This document shows positions 32,890 through 41,407 of a stretch of 64,000 nucleotides of DNA, piece after piece (within the stretch, counting starts at the first letter, position 1; every line of letters starts with the position of its first letter). The position numbers and the translations under genes are program-made. Location of the stretch: assembly GCA_039029395.1 (NCBI GenBank), contig JBCCGG010000002.1, positions 62,001-126,000 on the forward strand. The letters are read 5' to 3'. The DNA is from JBCCGG01 sp039029395. Its GTDB lineage: Bacteria > Pseudomonadota > Alphaproteobacteria > Kiloniellales > JAKSDN01. The notes below the pieces were generated by a model, which worked only from the letters and a program-made list of their open reading frames with translations, did not search any database and had not been told where the DNA came from.

Positions 32890-33468
32890 CTACTCCACCG
32901 GCCTCAGATAACGCCCCAGCAGGCGTTTCACATCAGGAGCCTGCCAATCGGCGGCGCCCTCGACGACGCCGATCATCTTGCCGGATGGGTCAATGACGAA
33001 GGTCGTCGGTACGCCGCGAATGCCCAGCACCGCCGCGGAGATCGCCTCGGGGTCGCGATAGAGCTTGAGGTGTTGTAGGTCGTGCCGCGCAGCGTAGCGC
33101 CGCAGCGCTTCGCCCTGCTGGTCGACCGAGAGGGCGATAACCTCGAGGCCAGCCGGCCCGAGCTCCTCTTGCAGCCGGTCCAACGCCGGCATCTCGATCT
33201 CACAGACCGGGCACCAGGTGGCCCAGAAGATCGCGAGCACGAGCTTGCCGCGAAACTCCACGAAGCCCCAGTCCCGGCCGTCGGAATCCTGAAACGCGAT
33301 TTCGGGTGCCGGCGGGCGATCCTCGATGGGGCGAATCTGCTGGCCGGCCGGGCCCGCTTGAATGAGGAAACTCTGCGCCCAAGCTCGCTCTGTACCACCG
33401 ACCAGCAGCGCAGCGACCACCATCCAAAGAGGAGTCCTGAAAACGAGCTGAACGACAGTTTCGATCAT
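32890..33468 (-). CDS. TlpA/ResA-like thioredoxin
   Basis: This 192-residue protein has an N-terminal signal or anchor (about 10-32, ending AWA) and an AhpC/TSA-Redoxin domain with the active site ATWCPVC (Cys86, Cys89) and cis-Pro in GVPTTF. TlpA-type proteins reduce apocytochrome c thiols or copper-chaperone cysteines in the periplasm. The frame stays open further upstream, but ATG at 33468 starts the signal peptide and has an AGGACC about 8 nt upstream. Confidence 0.9.
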   Translation of the reverse strand: MIETVVQLVFRTPLWMVVAALLVGGTERAWAQSFLIQAGPAGQQIRPIEDRPPAPEIAFQDSDGRDWGFVEFRGKLVLAIFWATWCPVCEIEMPALDRLQEELGPAGLEVIALSVDQQGEALRRYAARHDLQHLKLYRDPEAISAAVLGIRGVPTTFVIDPSGKMIGVVEGAADWQAPDVKRLLGRYLRPVE

Positions 33469-33493
33469 GGGGCAAGGTCCTGGTGAAAGTACG

Positions 33494-33528
33494 CCCGGTC
33501 CAGCGACATACCTTGGTGCTGGACCGGG
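33494..33528 (-). promoter_or_regulatory. 11-bp inverted repeat upstream of the tlpA-like gene
   Basis: CCCGGTCCAGC (33494-33504) and GCTGGACCGGG (33518-33528) are perfect complements around a 13-nt spacer. The repeat lies 26-60 bp upstream of the tlpA-like ATG, so it is either an operator or a leader hairpin. Confidence 0.55.
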
Positions 33529-33772
33529 TCCACGAGACCTGCGCATTGCGGTTACGCAGGCTCGAGCTGGAAGAAGCGATGAATACTCCGTGTCACCTCG
33601 GTCGCGACGGACGGAAGACACCTGTAGCGGCACTCCGCGAAGAACGGCTCAGTTTCCGCGCTCTGTGGATCAAGCTTCATTGGACTTTTGACCCACCGAT
33701 GCCACGCCGCAGATTAAGTCCATCGCACTGGGCCGATCCGCCTTGGATCTTCGCCCCTTTAGCGGCGACCCT

Positions 33773-33795
33773 GTGGCGGTCTACTTGACCGCCAC
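33773..33795 (-). terminator. Hairpin downstream of the VPAxY-repeat lipoprotein gene
   Basis: GTGGCGGTC and GACCGCCAC form a perfect 9-bp stem with a 5-nt loop, 46 bp past the lipoprotein stop. There is no U-tract, so an intrinsic terminator is uncertain; it may protect the mRNA 3' end. Confidence 0.45.
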
Positions 33796-33841
33796 CGAAG
33801 CCCTCGATCGATAAGCCCTATCCTGGGCCTAGGGATTGGCA

Positions 33842-34921
33842 TCAGCCTTGCGGCGCGACGCCAAGCGCCTTCAAGGTATCCAGCGTGAGTTGCCCGCTTG
33901 GCAGCTGATTGCTCTGCTGGAAGTCCTTGACGGCAGCCATGGTATCGGACCCGAGCACGCCGTCGATCGGCCCGGGGTTGTAGCCCTTGGCCAACAGGGC
34001 TTCTTGAATCCGCGAGACGATGTCGGGCGTGACATTTGTCTCACACAGGATCGAGCGCCACTGCAGATGCCCTTCGGAGACTTGCTCGGTCTTGTTGACG
34101 GTCTGGTACTCGGCGGGAATCGGGATCCGCCGCTCGCTCGCCGGCTCGACCAGCTTGCTCACCTTGACGGTGCCGTACTCGGCCGGGATTTTGACCGTAC
34201 GGGTCGTCGCCGCTTGGTCGACAACGGTCTTGGTAACGGTCTCGTACTGGGCCGGCACCGGGATCTTGCGGACCGTTTCCGGCGTGGCGAGTACCCGCTT
34301 GGTCACGGTTTTGTACTCGGCGGGAACCTCGACAAGACACATGATCTCGCCGGTCGCCTGGTCGATCTTCTCGATCGGTCCGCGGCCCTTCTTCCAAGTG
34401 GTGTAGGCCTCTCGGACCAAGATCTGCTCGCTCACGGTCTCGTAGACCGCCGGCACCGTCTCCAGGCGCTCGGACGCGGGCCGGACCAGAACCTGCTCGG
34501 TGACCTGCTTGTAGGTCGCCGGCACAATCTCAACCCGCTCGCTCTCTTCGCGAACCAAGACCTCTTCTTCGACCCACTCGTACTTGGCCGGGATCACCTC
34601 GACCCGCTCGGAGGCCTCGTTTTTCAGAACCCGCTCGCTCACCGTCTTGTAAGTCGACGGCACGAAGACCCGCGCATAGCACTCGCCCGCCTTGGCGTTG
34701 GGCGGCAGAAGCTCGGACCCGCTGGAGTTGACGTACTGAACGCCTGGCTCCTGCTCTTTCAGGACCGCGACCTGCTCTTCGAGCTTGACCTTGTCCTGCT
34801 CGCTCTGCTCCAGCTTGGTCTCCAGGTCGGAAATCCTCGCGTTTTCGTCCATGGTGCTACAGGCGGCCGTCCCCAAAAGCAGGACGCAGCCACCAACCAG
34901 TGAAAGCTTGTTGTGTTTCAT
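33842..34921 (-). CDS. Lipoprotein with eight VPAxY repeats and a C-terminal peptidoglycan-binding domain
   Basis: This 359-residue protein has a lipobox (Cys21 after GTAA), a short coiled coil (about 29-57) and eight tandem units with a [VI]P[AS]xY core at residues 88, 110, 133, 157, 199, 222, 245 and 268. Spacing is 22-24 except for one 42-residue step, where an insertion (about 172-190) occurs. Each unit continues with TV, charged residues and a VLVxxASER-like strand, suggesting a beta-solenoid or elongated rod. Residues about 298-356 are a PG_binding_1 domain. It could bridge the outer membrane and peptidoglycan. Function unknown. Confidence 0.85.
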   Translation of the reverse strand: MKHNKLSLVGGCVLLLGTAACSTMDENARISDLETKLEQSEQDKVKLEEQVAVLKEQEPGVQYVNSSGSELLPPNAKAGECYARVFVPSTYKTVSERVLKNEASERVEVIPAKYEWVEEEVLVREESERVEIVPATYKQVTEQVLVRPASERLETVPAVYETVSEQILVREAYTTWKKGRGPIEKIDQATGEIMCLVEVPAEYKTVTKRVLATPETVRKIPVPAQYETVTKTVVDQAATTRTVKIPAEYGTVKVSKLVEPASERRIPIPAEYQTVNKTEQVSEGHLQWRSILCETNVTPDIVSRIQEALLAKGYNPGPIDGVLGSDTMAAVKDFQQSNQLPSGQLTLDTLKALGVAPQG

Positions 34922-35315
34922 TGTCAGTTCCTTTCCAGCATCGCCATCAAGATTGATGTGTCCCTGGCGGCAGCACGGCAGCGCGCCCAGAGGACCCGAT
35001 CAAATGGAGACAAACCGCCTTGCTTGATGGCTTGCCGCCCATCTCGGTGCGTCTGGCACTGACTATTGGCCCTTGATTGTTGGCAGCGCCGGACAATGCA
35101 CCTCACCTAACGGTGCTGTTGTACCTTGCGCTGCAGTGGCAAAGTATTCGGTCTAATACCTAAGGGATATCACCTATGGCGCGGATGTCCCCTTCGGAGC
35201 GAGGGCGAAACGCACCAAGAGCTTCGCTCAGGCGCCCCTTGCCCGGAGGCGCAGGATCTCGGCGTCTGGGAACGGCTGGGTGGAATCTTTCCTATTTGTC
35301 TGGCAAGATCGGAGC
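34922..35315. other. Intergenic region before the NitT/TauT-like binding protein
   Basis: About 390 bp between divergent genes. Small open frames are present but none has a credible start or recognisable product. I see no repeat or clear promoter element. Confidence 0.5.
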
Positions 35316-36386
35316 ATGCAAGCAGAGGCCCCGGCATACCAACCAAGCGATCACAAGGTTTCAAGGCGCGTGAAATCAACCCTGCTGCCATTCGTCATTA
35401 TGCTCGCAGGCCTTGCCTTCCATTTCGGAGAGGCACGGGCAGAGGACAAAGTCACACTCGGTTACCAGTTGGTCTATAACCCCTGGAAGGTGGCCATCGC
35501 GGACGGCGCCATCGAGCGGGCGACCGGGGCCGAGATTACTTGGCGAGCATTCGAGTCCGGCGCCAAGGTCATCAACGCGATTGCTTCTGGCGCCATAAAA
35601 GCGGCGCTGTCCGGTTCAAGCCCCATTGCCGCGGGAATCAGCCGGGGCCTGGACATCGAGGTCGTCTGGATCTTTGAGGATATCTCTGCGGCCGAGGCGT
35701 TGGTGGTCCGCGACGGCAGCGGCATCCTGGCGCCCCAGGATCTCAAGGGCAAAAGGATCGGCGTGCCTTTCGCCTCCACCACTCATTTCCATCTTCTCTT
35801 CGCCTTGGAGCAGTTCGGCATCCCGGCGGGCGAGGTGACCATTCGCAATCTGCAGCCGCCTCAGATCGCCGACGCCTGGGGTAGGGGCGAGATAGACGCC
35901 GCCTTCATCTGGGATCCGGCACTGGGACAGATCAAAAAAAGCGGCCGGGTGCTGATCACCTCCGGCCAGCTATCGAGTTGGGGCAAGGCGACCTTCGACG
36001 CCATGGTGGTGGAGCGCAGCTTCGCCGAGGCCAATCCCGACTTCATGTGCAAGCTGATTAAAACCACCGCCGCCGCCGATCGGGCCTATCGGGACGATCC
36101 GGCAGCCTGGACGCCCGAATCCGCTGAGGTGGCGGCGATCGTTGGGCTGGTCGGCGGCGAGGCAGCGAATGTTCCGATGGTGCTGGAGCTCTACGATTTC
36201 CCGACGCTGGAGGAGCAAGCCTCAGCGCGCTGGCTGGGCGGCGGGCGTGAAGGCGGCGCGGCACGGGCGCTTACCTTCACCGCCGAGTTCCTCAAGGCTG
36301 AGAACAAGGTCCGCACGCTCAGCGAGGACTACAGCCGCCACGTCAATCCCCAGTATGTCGAGATGGTGCTGAACGGCGAATGCTAA
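35316..36386 (+). CDS. Orphan NitT/TauT-type substrate-binding protein
   Basis: This protein of about 356 residues has an N-terminal export signal (STLLPFVIMLAGLAFHFGEARA) and a family-9 type binding domain: VTLGYQLVYNPWKVAIA, a GAKVINAIASGAIKAALSGS segment and DLKGKRIGVPFAST. These are typical of taurine/sulfonate/nitrate binding proteins. GTG at 35370 would give a tighter signal peptide than the ATG at 35316; I cannot decide. No permease or ATPase gene is adjacent. It precedes another binding protein and a sensor kinase, so it may serve sensing rather than uptake. Confidence 0.85.
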   Translation: MQAEAPAYQPSDHKVSRRVKSTLLPFVIMLAGLAFHFGEARAEDKVTLGYQLVYNPWKVAIADGAIERATGAEITWRAFESGAKVINAIASGAIKAALSGSSPIAAGISRGLDIEVVWIFEDISAAEALVVRDGSGILAPQDLKGKRIGVPFASTTHFHLLFALEQFGIPAGEVTIRNLQPPQIADAWGRGEIDAAFIWDPALGQIKKSGRVLITSGQLSSWGKATFDAMVVERSFAEANPDFMCKLIKTTAAADRAYRDDPAAWTPESAEVAAIVGLVGGEAANVPMVLELYDFPTLEEQASARWLGGGREGGAARALTFTAEFLKAENKVRTLSEDYSRHVNPQYVEMVLNGEC

Positions 36387-36788
36387 GTAGTCCGTCGGCG
36401 ACCGCGCGAGCCGAGACACCGGCGGCCTGGCGGAGCTGTCGACTATGCTGTGAAGAATTTCATTCCGACACTCTGGTCTGCATGCTAGGCTCATAGGCTC
36501 ACTACGCAGGCATACGAGCGGACCCACCGAAGCCTGATGAAAGGTCAATTATATCAGTGCATTAGGGGTCCGAGACGAGTCGGCGTGTACTGAGGGTGCT
36601 ACAACCAAAAGAGGCATTGAGGGGGCGCTTGAAACATAGGGCTAATCTTTCAAAGCCAGATGAACCTCAAGCTGACAGGGGCGCGGCGTCTCGAACATCA
36701 ACCTCAAGCAGTGCGCCCGGGCCGAGATCCCGGGGGCCCAGTGAGCGGCGGTCGAGGCGGTCGCGATGAGAAAGGAGAGGACATCGCA
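36387..36788. other. Intergenic region between the two binding-protein genes
   Basis: About 400 bp. The binding-protein frame stays open upstream to 36660 but lacks a ribosome site there. I see no RNA, repeat or operator that I can support. Confidence 0.5.
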
Positions 36789-37571
36789 ATGAGCGGAACG
36801 AAACGGCCGTGTTTCGGAGTTTTGGCTATACTGCTTCTCGCGCTCGGCCTATCAGGGCCGGCGCTCGCCGCCGATCAAGTGGTCCGGATCGCCACCCTGG
36901 ATTGGCCGCCCTACACCGGTAAGGACCTGCCAGCCGGCGGCGCCACGACCGACGTGGTACGGGCCGCCTTCGCCAAGGTCGGTTACGACGTGGAGGTCGA
37001 GTACCGGCCCTGGAAGCGGGCGATCGGCATGGCCGCCAATGGCACCGACGACGTGGTCGGTTACTTTCCGGGCTATCACTGCAATCATCGTGAGGGCTTT
37101 GTCGCGACCGAGCCGCTCGGCAACGGCCCGCTTGGCTTCGCCGAGCATAGCGAGGCGCCGATCACCTGGGAGACCTTGGACGACATCAGTGACCAGCAGC
37201 TCAAGATCGGCACCGTGCTCGGCTACGCCAACACCGACGACTTCGACGCCAAGGTGGGCACCGGCTACATCCTGGCTGTCCCCTCGAACGACGATCTCAC
37301 CAACCTCAAGAAGCTGATGCGCAAGCGCATCGACGCGGTAGTGATCGACAAGCTGGTGCTGGAGTACCTCAAGGCGACCGACGCCAGCCTCAAGAGCGGC
37401 GCCGACAAGCTGCAGTTCGATGACCGGCCGCTGGAGGACAAGACCCTCTACCTCTGCCTGCGAAGCGACGAGAAGGGCCGCACGCTAAAGCACATATTCA
37501 ACGCCGGTCTGGAGCAGATCGACGCCGAGGCGATCGTCGACAACTACTTCGCAACTGCCTTCTCGAACTGA
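36789..37571 (+). CDS. Family-3 (amino-acid type) solute-binding protein
   Basis: This 260-residue protein has a signal peptide (cleavage after ALA, about residue 27) and an SBP_bac_3 domain (VRIATLDWPPYTGKDLP; then VDVEYRPWKRAIGM-like region). AAAGGAGAGG lies about 10 nt before ATG 36789. No transporter genes are near. A decayed relative follows, then a transmembrane sensor kinase, which suggests it delivers a ligand signal to that kinase, as periplasmic binding proteins do for some chemoreceptors and kinases (inference). Confidence 0.85.
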   Translation: MSGTKRPCFGVLAILLLALGLSGPALAADQVVRIATLDWPPYTGKDLPAGGATTDVVRAAFAKVGYDVEVEYRPWKRAIGMAANGTDDVVGYFPGYHCNHREGFVATEPLGNGPLGFAEHSEAPITWETLDDISDQQLKIGTVLGYANTDDFDAKVGTGYILAVPSNDDLTNLKKLMRKRIDAVVIDKLVLEYLKATDASLKSGADKLQFDDRPLEDKTLYLCLRSDEKGRTLKHIFNAGLEQIDAEAIVDNYFATAFSN

Positions 37572-37608
37572 CCGAAATGGCAGTCTCGCACTAGAGGATC
37601 CGACAAAG

Positions 37609-37960
37609 ATGACAATGGCTAGGACCCCACGGGGTCGCCTGGCAAAGACTGCGAATGCCGCGGCGTTGTTCCTTTTTTCGCGCCGCCGCATCGGCCCAAA
37701 CGCGGGACAGCTTTCGCCTCACCGACGGCGAGTGGAGCAACGACGAAAAACTCAAAGACCTCAAAGTAGGCGGCGCTCTTCGATTACCATACCATGCAGA
37801 TCGTCAAGAAGTCGCCTCGGCTTCTTTTTCGGCAAGAGGTGCCAAGAACGACAAGATGTCCGATCGTTTCAATCAAAGTCTCAAGCAGCTAAAGGAGAGC
37901 GGCAGGTATGACCAGATCTTCGCCGACGCCATGGCCGGCAAGTACGTGAAGCCGAAGTAG
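37609..37960 (+). pseudogene. Decayed family-3 solute-binding protein
   Basis: Pieces of a second binding protein appear in different frames. One frame opens with MTMARTPRGRLAKTANAAALFLF (a signal-like start), another continues with SAQTRDSFRLTDGEWSNDE, and the end reads MSDRFNQSLKQLKESGRYDQ followed by IFADAMAGKYVKPK, which is a typical SBP_bac_3 C-terminus. About two thirds of the expected length is missing and at least two frameshifts are needed. The stop is 27 bp before the sensor-kinase ATG, so the remnant was part of the same operon. Confidence 0.7.
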
Positions 37961-37987
37961 CCGAACTTGAGCGACCAGACGAAATCA

Positions 37988-40975
37988 ATGCCAAAGGCTG
38001 TTGAGCGCCGAGGTTTCTTCGCCTTCCGCTCCCTGCGCGCGAAGTTCCTCGCGGTCGTGGTTCCCTTGGTGCTGCTCTCGACCGTAATCGTCTTCGGCCT
38101 CTTCGAGCTCAACGCTCAGCGCGCGGCCAAGCTCCGGCTACAGGACAAGCTCGACGACCTGGTGACGATCCAAAGCGCGGTTGTCGCCGAGTCCCTATGG
38201 AACGTCGCCGACGAGCAGATCAAGCTAATACTGGCCGCGTTGGCCACGGATCCCGACGTCAAGGGCGCCGCCGTCTACGACGATCTTGACATTCTCGTCG
38301 GCTGGACCGGCGAGATCGACGGCTTCGAGCAGAGCGATTATTTTGCCCAGAAGGAGATCGTCTACATCTACGACGAGACCCCCGAGGTGATCGGGCGCCT
38401 GGCGATCGCGCTCACCGACTCCCAAGCCGCTTCCGACACCCAGGCCCGGCTCACCCTGGCCGTCGGCTTGGCGACCTTGCTTCTGGCGGCGGTGGTCTTG
38501 AGCGCGCTGATTGCCAACCGACGCACCATCGGCATTCCCTTGGAGCGCCTGCTCACCTCGATTAACCGCGCTCAGGAGGGCGGCACGCGCACCGCAGTCG
38601 ATTGGAACAGCCGGGACGAGATCGGCGCAGTGGTCCAGGCCTTCAACGAGATGCAGGAGCGCCAGCAGGCCTACGAGGCGGAGATCACCAGCGCGCGCGA
38701 CGAGCTCGAGGTGCGGGTCGAGGAGCGCACCAAAGAGCTTGCCCAGGCGAGCGAACAAGCCAAGCGCGCCGAGGCCCAGCTGACCGAGGCGATCGAGAGC
38801 ATCTCCGAGGGCTTCTCGCTCTACGACGCCGACGACAAGCTGGTGGTGTGCAACAGCCGCTACAGCGATCTGCTCTATCCGGGTACCCGGGAGTTTATGG
38901 TGGCCGGTGTGACCTTCGAAGAGGTGGTCAGGCACTCCGCCGAGCAAGGCCTCATCAAGGATGCCGAGGGCCGTATTGAGGAGTGGGTCGCCGAGCGCGT
39001 CGCCCGCCACCGAGATCCTGGAGAAGAACATGTGCAGCGCCGCAGCGACGGCAGCTGGATCCGAATCAGCGAGCGCAAGACCGAGGAAGGCGCGACCGTC
39101 GCGGTCTACACCGACATCACCGAGCTCAAGCTGCGCCAAGCCGAGCTCGAGGAGATGGACCGCCTGAAATCTCATTTCCTTTCCTCGGTGTCCCATGAGC
39201 TGCGCACGCCGCTGACCTCCGTACGTGGTTTCGCGAAGCTGATCGGCAAGGACTTCAAGCGGTGGTTCCTGCCGATCGCCAAGGATGACCAACGCGCCCT
39301 TTCCAAGGCGGATCGCATTATCGAAAACATTGAAATCATCCAAAGCGAAGGCGAGCGTCTGACCCGGCTGATCAATGAGGTGCTGGACATCTCCAAGATC
39401 GAGGCCGGCAGCATGGAGTGGAACAACACCACCTTCGAGGTGGCCGACCTGGTCAAGCACGCCTTCAACGCGGCGAGCGGCCAGTTCGCCGACAACCCCG
39501 AGGTCGAAGCCACGGTCACCGTTGCCGAGGGCTTGCCCGAGGTTCACGCCGACTACGACCGTCTGGTCCAGGTCATGGTCAACCTGATCAACAACGCCGC
39601 CAAATTCACCGTTGCCGGCAAGGTCGAAGTCTGGGCCGAGGAGACATCCGACGGCTGGATCCGCATCAGCGTCAAGGACACCGGCCCGGGCATCGCCAAA
39701 GAGGACGCCGTCAAGATCTTCGACAAGTTTCACCAAGTCACCAAGCGCGACACCCTGGAGGACAAGCCGACCGGCACCGGCCTGGGGCTTTCGATCAGCA
39801 AGCAGATTGTCGAGCACTACGGCGGTCGCATCTGGGTCGATTCCGAGCTCGGCAGCGGCAGCTGCTTCGCCTTTACCCTGCCGCCCATGTCGGCGCGGGC
39901 GCTCGAAGAAGCCCCGCTCGAGGCGGTGTCCGACGATCTGCCGGAGATCACGCGCGTGACCGGGGAGAGCCCCCTGATCCTGGTGGCCGACGACGATCCG
40001 GGAATCCGCAATTACCTCAGCCAGCTGCTCGAGGAAGAGGGGTACCGGGTCGCCGCGGCATCCAACGGCCGGCGCGCACTCGACCTTGCGCGCAAGGAAG
40101 CGCCCGATCTCATCACCATGGATTTGCGCATGCCCGAGATGGGAGGCGACACGGCGATCGATCAGCTGCGCCTGACCCCTGCGCTCAAGCACATCCCCGT
40201 CATCGTGATCTCCGAAGTGCCGGCCGACGGGCGCACCATTGGCGACGCCTTCATCGACAAGCCGATCGAGGAGGAACAGCTGCTCTCGACCATGGGCCGG
40301 CTGCTGGCCGGTCGGGCCGGGGCGCCCCCTATCCTGGCCGAAGCGCCCTTGATAATGGTTGTCGACGACGACTCCGCGATCCGCAGCTACCTCTCCCAGG
40401 TGCTGGAGAACGAGGGCTACCGCATCGTCGGCGCCGACACCGGTCGCCAGGCGCTCAGTCTGGCCCAAGAGCAGCGCCCGGACCTGATAACCATGGATCT
40501 GCGCATGCCGGATATCGACGGCCGCACGGCGATCTCCGCGCTCAGGGCCGATCCCGAACTGCATGCGATCCCGATCATCGTGATCTCAGTGCTGCCCGAA
40601 CGCGACCAGGCGGGTGGCGACATCGCGCTTGAGAAGCCGGTCGAGGAGGAGCACCTCCTGGCCAGCGCCCGGCTCCTCCTGGGGCGAGACGGCGTGGACC
40701 GGGCCGCCGAGACGCTTTCTGCCCAAAATTACCTGGTCGTCGACCTGCCCGGCGCCGAGACCAGCCTGCCGCCCCTACCGCTTGAGGATGTCGGTATCAC
40801 CCACTGCGCCATTGGGGAGGTCTCGGGCCATCTGGCGAGCGGATTCGCCGGCATGCTGGTGGTGCCCTCCGAAGCGGTTGGCCAACTCGACCTGGAGAAG
40901 ATCTTTCAGTCGTCCCGCATATCAGGTGTCATTATCGACGGATCCCGGCCCGGCGGCGGGACGCCCGGATCATGA
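37988..40975 (+). CDS. Transmembrane hybrid histidine kinase with two tandem receiver domains
   Basis: This 995-residue protein has TM1 (about 18-42), a periplasmic domain of about 110 residues, TM2 (about 155-178), HAMP, a coiled coil, a PAS domain (about 265-385), HisKA with His403 (SVSHELRTP), HATPase (N-box NLINNAAKF; DTGPGIAKED; GTGLGLSIS), receiver 1 (about 662-775, Asp712) and receiver 2 (about 788-899, Asp837). A final tail of about 95 residues is unassigned. The receivers are close copies (both LITMDLRMP). An upstream in-frame TTG at 37967 is possible. It follows the binding-protein genes and precedes a CheY-like protein and a cyclase. Confidence 0.92.
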   Translation: MPKAVERRGFFAFRSLRAKFLAVVVPLVLLSTVIVFGLFELNAQRAAKLRLQDKLDDLVTIQSAVVAESLWNVADEQIKLILAALATDPDVKGAAVYDDLDILVGWTGEIDGFEQSDYFAQKEIVYIYDETPEVIGRLAIALTDSQAASDTQARLTLAVGLATLLLAAVVLSALIANRRTIGIPLERLLTSINRAQEGGTRTAVDWNSRDEIGAVVQAFNEMQERQQAYEAEITSARDELEVRVEERTKELAQASEQAKRAEAQLTEAIESISEGFSLYDADDKLVVCNSRYSDLLYPGTREFMVAGVTFEEVVRHSAEQGLIKDAEGRIEEWVAERVARHRDPGEEHVQRRSDGSWIRISERKTEEGATVAVYTDITELKLRQAELEEMDRLKSHFLSSVSHELRTPLTSVRGFAKLIGKDFKRWFLPIAKDDQRALSKADRIIENIEIIQSEGERLTRLINEVLDISKIEAGSMEWNNTTFEVADLVKHAFNAASGQFADNPEVEATVTVAEGLPEVHADYDRLVQVMVNLINNAAKFTVAGKVEVWAEETSDGWIRISVKDTGPGIAKEDAVKIFDKFHQVTKRDTLEDKPTGTGLGLSISKQIVEHYGGRIWVDSELGSGSCFAFTLPPMSARALEEAPLEAVSDDLPEITRVTGESPLILVADDDPGIRNYLSQLLEEEGYRVAAASNGRRALDLARKEAPDLITMDLRMPEMGGDTAIDQLRLTPALKHIPVIVISEVPADGRTIGDAFIDKPIEEEQLLSTMGRLLAGRAGAPPILAEAPLIMVVDDDSAIRSYLSQVLENEGYRIVGADTGRQALSLAQEQRPDLITMDLRMPDIDGRTAISALRADPELHAIPIIVISVLPERDQAGGDIALEKPVEEEHLLASARLLLGRDGVDRAAETLSAQNYLVVDLPGAETSLPPLPLEDVGITHCAIGEVSGHLASGFAGMLVVPSEAVGQLDLEKIFQSSRISGVIIDGSRPGGGTPGS

Positions 40976-40986
40976 GGAGAAGGTAG

Positions 40987-41373
40987 ATGAGTCAAAGGAT
41001 CGTGATCGTAGACGACGAGGTGCACATTCGCGCCCTTCTCGAGCAGAGCCTGGAGGAGCTGGAGGTGGACTACGGCATGGAGATCCTTTCCGCGACCAAT
41101 GGCCAGGAAGGGCTCGACGTGATCAGGGAGAAGCAGCCCCAGCTGGTCCTGCTCGATGTCATGATGCCGATGATGAACGGCTATGACGTCTGCCAGGCGA
41201 TCCGCGACGACCCGAAGCTTGCCGAGGTCAACGTGATTCTCTTGACCGCCAAGGGCCAGGAAGCCGACCGGGAACGGGGTGTCACGGTCGGCGCGACCCG
41301 CTACATGACCAAGCCCTTCGACCCGGACGAATTGCTCGAGGTCGCCAAGGACCTGCTGGGGGTCGAGGCGTGA
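40987..41373 (+). CDS. CheY-like single-domain response regulator
   Basis: This 128-residue receiver domain has the acidic pair in IVDDE, phospho-acceptor Asp in LVLLDVMMP and Lys in MTKPFDPDEL. It begins 11 bp after the hybrid kinase stop, with AGGAGAAGG before the ATG, and lies 34 bp before the cyclase. It has no output domain, so it probably relays phosphate from the hybrid kinase or regulates the cyclase by protein contact. Confidence 0.92.
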   Translation: MSQRIVIVDDEVHIRALLEQSLEELEVDYGMEILSATNGQEGLDVIREKQPQLVLLDVMMPMMNGYDVCQAIRDDPKLAEVNVILLTAKGQEADRERGVTVGATRYMTKPFDPDELLEVAKDLLGVEA

Positions 41374-41407
41374 GGGACGCCCACCGCGCCGTCAGGCCCT
41401 CTGCCTC

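Larger units (their letters stand above)
33469..33841. other. Intergenic region between tlpA-like and VPAxY-repeat lipoprotein genes
   Basis: This stretch of about 370 bp has no convincing gene. It contains two strong inverted repeats, described separately. Short open frames here have no ribosome-binding site or recognisable product. Confidence 0.6.

Noticed and set aside
36660..36788. Upstream extension of the family-3 binding protein
   Set aside because: ATG 36660 lacks a ribosome site and would put 43 charged residues before the signal peptide.
38225..40564. 779-codon minus frame
   Set aside because: It is the antisense shadow of the hybrid kinase. Its Asp/Val/His-rich composition mirrors GC-rich codons and there is no start signal.
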